Assembly: GCA_025766275.1 (NCBI GenBank)
Contig: JAFKAC010000024.1
Coordinates: 186,001 to 250,000, forward strand
Source of the DNA: Lactarius indigo
Taxonomy: Eukaryota; Basidiomycota; Agaricomycetes; Russulales; Russulaceae
DNA: 64,000 bases
Direction: 5' to 3'
Each line of letters opens with the position of its first letter. Position 1 is the stretch's first letter. The notes beneath the pieces were generated by a model that made no database searches, was not told where the DNA came from, and worked only from the letters and a program-made list of their open reading frames with translations. Positions 55,668 through 64,000 of the stretch are shown in pieces. The position numbers were made by a program, and so were the translations under genes.

Positions 55668-55905
55668 CACATGTTGGACAGTGTCGCGCATGGGGGCAAT
55701 CTCGGATCAAGCACGCTCTCCACTGGAGCAGGCGTAGCATGGCCCGTGTGGATGTCACTGTCCCCTCTTTCCCAATGGGCACCGCCTTTACGCGAATCGC
55801 GAACAGCTCACCAGCTGCAAACCTCATCCCGCGCACTGTACGCATCACGCCACTGTCATAGCCACTGACAACTGCGACGGTGAGTGCCCCAAGCGTGATG
55901 ACCCC
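55668..55905. repeat. Left arm of an imperfect inverted repeat
   Basis: CATGTTGGACAGTGTCGC through GCGTAGCATGGCC to CCCCAAGCGTGATG is repeated in reverse orientation at 56707-56985, with about 800 bp between. The right arm holds a minus-strand frame with AGAGVAWPVWDVTVSSFPMG. This looks like an exon of an unknown gene. Neither arm is a complete gene. Confidence 0.55.
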
Positions 55906-56706
55906 AAAGTAGATGCTCTGCGTGTCGCGTGGGAGCTAGCATGAGGGCTAAATGGGTGCAACTTACTTGTGGGTTCGTTACGATGCGGCTTGTATTTTAA
56001 GTACTGTGATGTCTTCATTTTCTGAGTCACATTTCACTGTTTCATATTGTAATGCGACGGCAATGAGCAAGTACTACTTATACTATATGTCGAAAATCGA
56101 TGCCAGTGTGACGTCGCTTGTATGCACAACCGAGTCGAGATCTTGGTGAGAGTACGCACTTACGACAATTACCTTTCAATCACCCCACCCTAGACAAAGG
56201 AAGTCCGAGCCTTTCTTAATCTATGGCCTTTTCACTGCTCGTGGGCGTGCGGGGACTGTCTGACTGGGTGGCAAGCGCACCGCGAGCCTTATCGACGACA
56301 AACCTATACAAAATGTGTACGGATCGCGTCAACATGTGCACGATAACGAGGTATTCTGGAATAGCACGAGGTCCTGCAAGAACCAAGCTATGGTCCTGGG
56401 AGCAGGGTTTGAGGTGCGATTGAAGACCGAAAAGAGTGCGAGGGGAAATTCGAAGACAGGGATTTGCGAGAAGACAGTGACGACGAGATTTGTACTGCAG
56501 TAAACCTCATACCCATCAGGGACCAGGAGTTTCTCAAAAAAAAAACAAAGACCCAGCGCTGCCACTCGCGTGAAACCAGCACTTTCACCGGTCTTCGGGC
56601 GGAGACTGAATGTGGTGCCACTTCTCTACGTCGTGGGAAGCACGGGCGATTGACCGAATAACCAGTGCACAGACCGGTCCTGAAAATACGCCAAATACAC
56701 ACACTA

Positions 56707-56985
56707 GTCCTTGACATCACGCTTGGGACACCCACCGCCACGGTTTGTCAGTGACCACGACGGTGACGCGATACGTGCAGCGCGCAGGATGCGGTTTGCA
56801 GTGGCGGAGTGCACCGAACCACTTCGCCAACTGCTCGCGACTCGCGTAAATGCGGTGCCCATCGGGAAAGAGGACACGGTGACGTCCCACACAGGCCATG
56901 CTACGCCTGCTCCGGCGGAGAGCGTATTTGATCTGAGATTTCCCTCACGTGCGACACTGTCCAACATGTGTGTGCGGCTTTCTAG
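56707..56985. repeat. Right arm of the inverted repeat, with an 87-codon frame
   Basis: Partner of 55668-55905. Minus-strand frame 56967-56704 starts MLDSVAREGNLRSNTL and ends in CPKRDVKD. No family recognised. Clear codon-like conservation between the arms (SAGAGVAWPVW) suggests that it was coding. Confidence 0.45.
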
Positions 56986-57206
56986 TATAATATAGGCTTG
57001 TCACCTAGATCGTATCGAGGAAAATGACGAGGACGTATGCTACCTTTGAAAGTACCCGATCGACTTCCGACGGAGGCCCAACCGCGATAATCACACAAGA
57101 TGGTGGGTGTGAAGAGAACGGGGGGCGATGAGTGCGAATGACATTTATACATTCTTTTTAAACGAGCAGTGAAAAAATCTTAGATAAGGAAAGGCTCGGA
57201 CTTCCC

Positions 57207-57331
57207 TTGGCGAGACCCTGAAACCGGGCATTATCCTGACTATTTGCCACTGCAGCCATGCCTGAACCTTCTTCTGGACAAGAATCCAAAAAGGGCGTAT
57301 ACGAGTACTCCAGCCATCACATTCCGGTGAG
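57207..57331 (+). pseudogene. C2 gene 3' end relic
   Basis: ACCCTGAAACCGGGCATTATC...ATCACATTCCGGTGA parallels 55290-55411 of C2 gene 2 with small changes, and is followed by the duplicated flank (57332-57550). The 5' part of this copy is missing. 57610-57800 also duplicates 56260-56440. Confidence 0.7.
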
Positions 57332-58250
57332 AATCATCGTACTGCTCTTGCAGTTGATTCCAATGATTCATGATACTCTTGCGCTCAAAACCAACTATCG
57401 TCCCTATGGCACGCTGGGGCAACAGAAGGGGCATTGAAAATGATACGGACTGCATACGGACGATCTCGTGCAGAGGGCTCACATGGCGGCCCAAGTCTCT
57501 TAACTCGATGCTGTCCACCGACTCGCCACAGACGGACAAGCCCATTACTCGAGCGTGTACATTCCTATTCCCAGGGCGGTCTAACACCGAAGGTTCCTGG
57601 GCGTCCGGGAATGAACAGGAATTGTCTGACTGGGTGGCAGCGTACCGCGAGTCCTATAGACGACATACCCGTAAGAGAGGGGTATGAATCACATCAACAT
57701 GTGCACGAAAGGTCTTTCAAGAACCAAGCTATGGTCCGAGGAGCAGGTTTTGAGGAGGTGTGATTCGAGTCCGAAAGGAGTGCGAGAAGGGGACACTCTC
57801 AGCCAGGAGTAGTTCCTCGGGAGTTGGGCCCGGATCGCGCATATCCATCATATCAGGCTTGATATCGCTCTTTGAGCGGCGGTCCAAATAGCTGTATGGA
57901 CCCAAGCACGTTTGTGACCAATTGTGACCATGTTAATTAGTTACTTTGGTGGACCAGACGTTATCCTACCTGCGCATGCAAGAGTTTGGACGACGAAATG
58001 AAAAAGTGACTGTGCCAGTAACTGTCATGGACACTGTCGGCTAGCAGTAGTGCGGGACAATCGTACAGCAATACGAGAGAATGAAAGGGCTCGTGACAGA
58101 ACATGTAGATATCAGCACTCTGATACTGAGTCCTTCGTATCTGTTCAGAAGGCAATGAAACATAGGGAAAAATGCCAACCGTAACATCAGTTATGGGCGT
58201 AACTGACGCAAGCAAGATCTCGTTACACCCTCAGCCTGGATTTGAGCACC

Positions 58251-59849
58251 TCATACAGGTGAATGGCCAAACTCCCCAGCTTCGGCCTCACGCCAGGTTG
58301 AGGATGACGCTGTCGAATATGGCAGAGAGGGAATGAGTTCGATTGGTGACCTCTGAGAAAGTGAAGCATGCGCCGGGGTTGGCCCATAGTCGGGACCGGC
58401 CGTCAGCGCGGCTGGCGTTGGCACAATCTGCGACATAGGCACCTGAGGCGGAGACGTGTCGTGTGGCGTGGGCATGTCGACTCTCTGCAGTTGAAGGCTC
58501 CGCACCATGGGTCCCAGAGCACGCTTGACCATCTCGATACTGTCTACGGCTTGCGTGTTTATCCGGGCCAAAGCCTCCTGGTCTGACGCCGACAGCGCCC
58601 GCATTTGTGCCTGCGGCCATCCCAGGCGCTGTTCTTCCGCTTTTTCCTTCGCCTGTATGAATGCCACTTGCACGAACTCTTCAAATGCGACACGGAATGC
58701 CTCGCGCTGAGACGTCGCAGCATCTGCGAAGGAATCCCGCGCCAGTATCTCGAGAGTGAGTGTGATGAGGTCCAGCTGCGCGGCAGGCATGAATGCGGGT
58801 GACGCCCGGTGGCCATCAGGTTTCTGGTCAAACTTGCCACTGCCGGCACGGTACCCTCCCATAAGATCGCTACATGTTGTAAAGAGCTCTTTGCGGATCA
58901 ATTCCGCATTCTTGGACGTCCACCACTGCTCGTTTAGTTCTCCTAGCGTGTCCTTGATGTCCGTGAGGAAGCGCACGACGTTCTGCAGCCGAGCGCTGTC
59001 GCCGCGGGGATAGTATTTAGGATTGGTGCCATCGGTGTCAGGACCAACACGGAGTCGCTCATGCAGAAACTGCTTGCCGGAGTTATGATCTCCGATGAAA
59101 AAGTCGTTGAGAGTCGTAGGGGGCGAGGGGTCGATCATGTATGCGGTGACCACCGCCGCGACACACCGAACAGGTAGTGTGATGTCGTCATTGGGCGTGT
59201 TCTGTAACTCGTTGATGACCTCCAGCGACTCTGCAGAGTTCAGAAGCGGTAGGATCTCTGAGGCGTGATCCTTCTCCACAGCGTACGGTGCGAGTACGTC
59301 GCGAATCGCGCCAGGAATGTAGTAGAGTGCCCTCAAGCAGGCCCGAATTCTACGTTGCTGGACAGATTTCGGCAGCTTATTTGAGAAAGTTCGCTGTGCC
59401 AACTGGGTGATACTCAACGGGAGCGATGCATGTAAGTTGGTTGGTCCGGGTAAGGTCGCGAGAATGTCACGAATGGTACGCTGTGTGTCACCGATACCGC
59501 CGCGTGCGGCAAGTGCCCTGGACTCAAAGAGACCGGGGATCCCATCGACAAATTCCTCCAACTCGCGGTCCTCGTTGAGCCGGTGAAGTGTCCGGACGAG
59601 CGTATTTTCGTATATGTCCATCGAAGTGCGTTTAGCCGAGTTCTCGAGTATAGATACCATGCCTTCCGCCAAGGACTTGGCCTTGTTCTGATACCGGTCA
59701 CGGAATGATTTCACCATTCTCTCGCCACCTGTACCCCAACGACCGTACTATTGCTTTGCGCCATGATAAAGGACGGAAAAGTAGGAGAGTGGGATCATTT
59801 GAGCGGAGAACCAAAGGAGTGACGTCAGGGGCGTGTAATACATCAGGAA
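58251..59849 (-). pseudogene. DUF6535 membrane protein, gene 2, cut by the Plavaka element
   Basis: 488 open codons (59717-58251) match gene 1 from RWGT..GE..VKSFRD to the end (EFGHSPV). Upstream, similarity continues through an in-frame TAG at about 59745, where gene 1 has Trp, to TPLTSL near 59820. It then stops abruptly at 59849, where the transposon end begins. The transmembrane half is not in the window and may lie beyond the transposon, past 64000. Convergent with C2 relics to its left. A truncated or split copy. Confidence 0.78.
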
Positions 59850-60307
59850 AAACCTCCCGCGCTAGCGAGGGATAAATTGACTAAATTAGTGAGAACTAGT
59901 GAAATTAGTTGCATTATTTTTATTTCGTTGCCACAAACTTAAATAGTGCTAATTATCACTATTTTCGCCATAAATCAGGTATTCTCAGATAGGTTTCCAG
60001 TAATTGTGCTCTCAATTTCTCTCAGATTATCGCATCTTAGCGACCATTATATTTTAATAACCATTATCAGATTTTATTATAGCTATCAAATGAGCGACTA
60101 GACAGGCACGAAAATGACAGGCACGAAAACAAGTACGCGAAAAACAAGAACAGAAATCAAAAACGAGTGTGATGGAATTTTTTTTTTTTTTTTTCAGGAT
60201 TTTCTGACAATCACTGCTGATTGTGTCAGTGATGTCGTTTAAACAGTACTGTAGGCTCACGGTGGGTATTGTTGTTAAAATGGCCTGTTAAAACTGAAAA
60301 CATCCTT

Positions 60308-62467
60308 TCATTCGAGATCATCGAGATCAAGATCGGCGATTGGCATAGTTGTCAAGGCTGTGCCGCCCATAGCGCTACCAGAGCACCAGTCAGGACTACA
60401 ATAGTGTAAGTGACGGTGGCGGACTCACCTTGCTTGGGCATAAATATCCCCCATCATGACATGAAAGGCACATTCGCGGTAGTTCTGGATGTGCTTGAGA
60501 GTGTTCATGTTGGCAAGGTATACGTCCATGTAAGCATTTGCCGAGAATTCCGTGGTCTGCTGTACACCACCACGCCACTCATAGAGAGTGGCGTACAGCT
60601 AATACACAAGTTAGCATCATAGAAATAAAGTATTACCCAACTCACCGCAGTTGCAACTAGAGTGACCATGGGCATAGGAACCTCCTGATGTACCACACCA
60701 TCTTCACCTTGGTGCGTCGGGAAAAGATGGTGGAAACGGGACACAAAAGAAGTTGAACCACCCGTGAAATACAAGTCACGGATAACTGTGATGATTTGCG
60801 GGTTTTGATACAGGTGCGAGGTCCTCACAAGTCCAGTAATTCCCATGTTCTAGGAAGGTATCAGAATAGCCCGTCAAAAGCGACTGCACTTACACCTGGT
60901 GCCCCTGGGAAAATGTAATTGTAGCTGGAAAGTTGCTTCCGAATCAACCGGGAAATTTCGGCCGCCGAACCAGTAGCAATGATCGGCGCCACACTAACGG
61001 CGTTGCAGCGCTCCTTGACTTCACCACAGAAAAGGGGAAATCGTGCGCGCGACTGTCAAATAACTTGAGTAATGCCATGATGTCGTCTCCAATATCATAA
61101 AACTTGCCAGAGAAACAAGCTTGGTCAAATATTCGCCATCAACGTTAAGTCGACGTTGAACGATGGCTCCTCCATGTCCATGGTTATGAGTAGCGGTAAT
61201 GAGAGCATCCCGAGTGAAGGCAAAAGCAACAGTCGCATCCGGGAAGGCATTCTGAAACAACATGGCAGCTCAAAGGTTCTCAATTGCCTCCTGAACTATC
61301 ACTCGGATGAGCGGGCGCTGATGGGTTAGCATAATCTTTGTCGTGCCCTTCACAAATACTAGATCCATATCGACACGTGTGACAGTGGGCGTTGGCGTCT
61401 CGGGTGCTGGCGACTCAGGCGTCACAGTTGAAGCCCAGTTTGGCGGTGTAGTACGAGCTGCTCGTAATGTAATGGTCAGCCGAAGAACAGATGAGACAAG
61501 AAAAAAAAAAAAAAAAAACCTTCATCTGAGAGTTCAGCCAGGTGCGCCCTCGGTCCAGGGGTCAGTGGCAGAATTGGCGTGGACGACGCAAGGGTAGCAC
61601 CAGCAGGTGCATGGGTGCCCACACTACCAGACGAGCCAAGACTATCAGTACTCTGTCTAGAGTTCAGCTTTGCTGAGTGGGGCGTGTCTATACCACCAGG
61701 TTCCTTCCAGGTGGGCCGCTGTGAAAGTCAGGGTCAGACTAAAGGGTGCCGAAAAAAAAAGACTTACTTTGGTAGCCATAGCCTTGGAGAATTTCGCAGG
61801 GTTTTTGAGAGACAGTTCAACCATCTGTTCGTCCTCGTCCTCGTCCTCCTCGGTTGCGCTATCGTCGTCATCCACGTTGGGATTGTGGAAGTTTTTGGTG
61901 TTGGGATAGTAGGTGGGGGGAGCAACGCGACCAGAGGATGGAGCTGAAAATTTTCGGCTTGTTTGATGAACAAACAGATTAGTAATATTTTCACTCACCG
62001 CTTTCCCTATGAACTCGTTTCCCCTTTATCGCACCACCATCATACCCTTGTAGATCTACTATCTCGCTTTCATGGGCCAGCTCGAGTGGCATCGGACGAC
62101 TATGAGCAGGACCTTTATTGACCTCAAGGTCAGTCTTGTCACCATTTTTCTTTGTGACGCACATACCAATAGTCCGTGTTCTCTTAGCTGCGCCCGGCTG
62201 CATGTCCGAGGGCATGGGTGTGGCGGGTTCAATAGTGCTGGAGGTACGTTTCCCGTGTGCTTGTGATAATGAGACGCATACCTAACTCTACAACGTTTTA
62301 GACTTACTGGGTGGAGGGACCCTAATCATTATGTTGCTCTTCGAGCCTGTAGTGTTGCCTTGGCCCGTCTGAGTCGCAGTTTGAAATGCAGTCTGGGTTT
62401 CATTTCGTCCTCCCTGTGTGTGTTCTGTTGGCACACACACCTGAGAACGGCGGGTTCGCGGGGCCAT
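60308..62467 (-). pseudogene. DUF6532 protein gene of the Plavaka element
   Basis: Inferred exons: 62467-62308, 62237-61999, 61943-61768, 61718-61520, 61457-60894 (perhaps with an inner intron near 61063-61155), 60849-60646, 60598-60429, 60395-60308. The start is MAPRTRRSQVCVPTEHTQ. The N-terminal half is Pro/Ser/acidic (DDDDSATEEDEDEDEQ). The C-terminal half has the DUF6532 pattern: LIRKQLSSYNYIFPGAPG, GITGLVRTSHLYQNPQII, FHHLFPTHQGEDG, EFSANAYMDVYL and HVMMGDIYAQAS. It ends DLDLDDLE. One TGA (61270-61272) interrupts AIENL/AAMLFQ, where an Arg codon is expected. Otherwise splice sites are good. Role unknown; its position suggests a transposition accessory protein. Confidence 0.75.
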
Positions 62468-62690
62468 CTATGAAGCTCAAGGTAAAGGTAATAATATCGA
62501 GAAAGGTGATGCACAAATATGATCAGTGAGTAAAGACAGGAATTGGAATGGGGAATGGGGGCGATGGTATGTCCTCTTTATATCAATATTCCGCTGCGCT
62601 AACTGAAAATCGTTAACAGTTTGATGATTGTATTCGTCTCAGCGCCCACGCCTTTACCCTCTACTACCACCGACCGACTGACTCGCTGTC
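62468..62690. promoter_or_regulatory. Divergent promoter between DUF6532 gene and transposase
   Basis: Only 223 bp separate the two start codons. A TATA-like TTTATATC at about 62577-62584 reads ATATAAA on the minus strand. No other motif is clear. Expression of the two genes may be coupled. Confidence 0.45.
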
Positions 62691-64000
62691 ATGAGCCGAG
62701 CGCAAATACATTGTCATGGCTGCAATCGGGCGTTCACCCCTCGCGGCTTTTCCCAACACATCAACAGGACTCAGCTTCCGAGCTGCCGCGCCCAGCGTGC
62801 GGCCATACAATCGCCCACCGCATGTCAAACTCAAGGGTCTAACTTAGTGGCAAACCCAGGTCCCACATCATGGGACCACGGCGAATTTTCTCACCATGGT
62901 GACACTGCTGAGGCTGTTGGCTGTGAGGACACTGCTGCCGAGTGCGAGGACGCCGCCGCCGATTGTGAAGACGCCGTTGCCGACACCTCTGACCTCGCTG
63001 ACACCATAGATGCCGATCTTCTCGAAATACTAGTTCAGGACTTCGGTTGTCGCACTAACCCTCACCAGGAACGTTCCGTGTCACCAGACCAGCTGGATCA
63101 GCCACCATCTAGGTCACCGCCATCAGACCCGGCACAGCCCCTACACTCCAACCCCAGTGATACGAATGGCCCCCTGTTGGTCGTCGACCGCTTTCCACAT
63201 GGTAGTCCAGGTGCACTGATACCCGGCACACTTCAAGGCTCTCATGTATATCAGTCCAGTCAAGACAAGTTTGGGTCCTCGATTTGGGCGCCGTTCCGCT
63301 CACAATGTGACTGGGAGATCGCGCGTTGGGCTAAAATGCGGGGACCGACGTCGTCGGCTGTCACCGATATACTTGCGATCCCTGAGGTATGTGGACGCTT
63401 ATTGTTTTCTCGCATAACTAATACATATTGTAAGGTCGTTGACAAGCTTGGGCTGTCATATCACACGCCCAATGAATTGAACAAGATCATCGACGGCGAG
63501 CTACCAGGGCATCCTCAATTCAAGTGCGAGGACATGACCATTGCGGGCATTACCCTCCAATTTTACTTCCGTGACATCCTGCAATGTATTCGGACCCTTT
63601 ACGGCGACCCTGAGTTTGCGCGTGACCTGGTGTTTGTGCCAGAGCGCCACTACACAGATCACAAGTGGACCTGCCGCGTGTATAGCGAGATGCACACCGG
63701 TAACTGGTGGTGGGCAGTACAGGTGCGCCTTCAACTTCTTGGACTGTTTCGTGTACTTACGATTTGTGATAGACATCCCTTGAAGCACACCAGCCAGGCG
63801 CAACTGTCGTCCCAGTGGTCCTCTCCTCTGACAAGACCCAGCTTACCCTCTTTCGTGGTAAGGCTGCCTACCCTGTTTATCTCACGATTGGAAATGTTCT
63901 GAAGGATATCCGTCGAAAGCCGTCACGCCACGCTCAGATGCTGATCGGCTACATTCCCACTGCCCGCCTTGAAGGAATTGGCAATAAGTCCGCTCGGCGG
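62691..64000 (+). CDS. Plavaka-type transposase, N-terminal part (runs off window)
   Basis: Exons 62691-63386, 63435-63722 and 63773 to beyond 64000, with 48- and 50-nt GT-AG introns. It starts MSRAQIHCHGCNRAFTPRGF, a zinc-finger-like CxxC...H...C. An Asp/Ala/Cys repeat (CEDTAAECEDAAADCEDAVAD) and a Pro/Ser-rich linker follow. The conserved Plavaka region has WAPFRSQCDWEIARWAKMRG, PNELNKIID, LYGDPEFA, TGNWWWAVQ, then after intron 2 VVLSSDKTQLTLFRGK, AYPVYLTIGNVLKDIRRKPS and IGYIPTARLEG. The DDE core lies beyond the window. No stop seen, so it may be intact. It would act in the nucleus on the element's ends. Confidence 0.85.

Larger units (their letters stand above)
59850..64000. mobile_element. 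Plavaka-type (CMC) DNA transposon, left part
   Basis: The left end is set where DUF6535 similarity stops. It carries a near-palindrome CCCGCGCTAGCGAGGG (59858-59873) and AT-rich subterminal sequence. It contains two divergent genes: a DUF6532 protein (60308-62467, -) and the Plavaka transposase (62691 onward, +). The right end and the second TSD copy are outside the window. Confidence 0.65.

Noticed and set aside
60179..60194. Poly-T run as the tail of a minus-strand retrocopy
   Set aside because: No AATAAA at the proper distance and it lies within the AT-rich subterminal region of the Plavaka element.

Overview
The window looks like a transposon-rich island of a mushroom-forming basidiomycete (Agaricomycetes) nuclear genome. 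Short GT-AG introns of about 45-100 nt, DUF6535 and DUF6532 family proteins, a Plavaka-type transposase and chromodomain Ty3/Gypsy elements together point there. No bacterial operon, rRNA cluster or CRISPR array was seen.

Layout. 1-339 is the polyadenylated 3' end of an inserted retrocopy. 340-26569 is a minus-strand tandem of two related Gypsy chromoviruses, A (about 340-17262) and C (17754-25587). They share one LTR (17263-17753), and a second matching LTR follows C (25588-26078). A is interrupted by a 2.4 kb inverted-repeat element with intron-like T-rich modules (634-3008) and by a short solo-LTR-like repeat X. X is itself split by a complete 7.7 kb Gypsy element B (7649-15315, two 452-bp LTRs, near-perfect TSD). 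The 3' end of C carries solo LTR D-1, which carries another solo LTR. 26570-29708 holds unassigned sequence, a second X, a fragment of mitochondrial DNA (cox1 piece plus tRNA-like arms) and solo LTR D-2. 29709-31560 is a 20-bp minisatellite holding three mutually nested solo LTRs. 31561-36605 is a 5'-truncated Gypsy element E split by solo LTR H. 36812-40127 is a pogo/Tigger DNA transposon, and 40130-41151 is a 1 kb MITE.

From 41 to 60 kb lies the only host-like gene content: two double-C2-domain genes on the plus strand (41200-42377, 54273-55411) and DUF6535 membrane-protein genes on the minus strand (47285-49765, 58251-59849), with decayed copies of both between them. The repeating order is C2 (+) then DUF6535 (-), with duplicated flanks, so a convergent C2/DUF6535 module has been amplified here. 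A hAT element with an 8-bp TSD (43090-45201) contains a decayed intradiol dioxygenase gene. From 59850 to the window end is a Plavaka-type element that cuts DUF6535 gene 2. It carries a divergent gene pair: a DUF6532 gene (-) and the transposase (+, running off the window).

How the parts work together. The Gypsy elements each encode gag and pol in different frames, with a conserved -1 slippery heptamer in the overlap. All carry an LTR inverted repeat whose distal arm is complementary to the primer binding site, as expected for self-priming. Almost all copies are dead: LTR and codon differences are mostly CpG-to-TpG transitions, and every premature stop found in element B is TGA where a sister copy usually has arginine. 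Boundaries with TSDs are precise; pseudogene ends and exon calls are my readings from the sequence and have not been checked by search.
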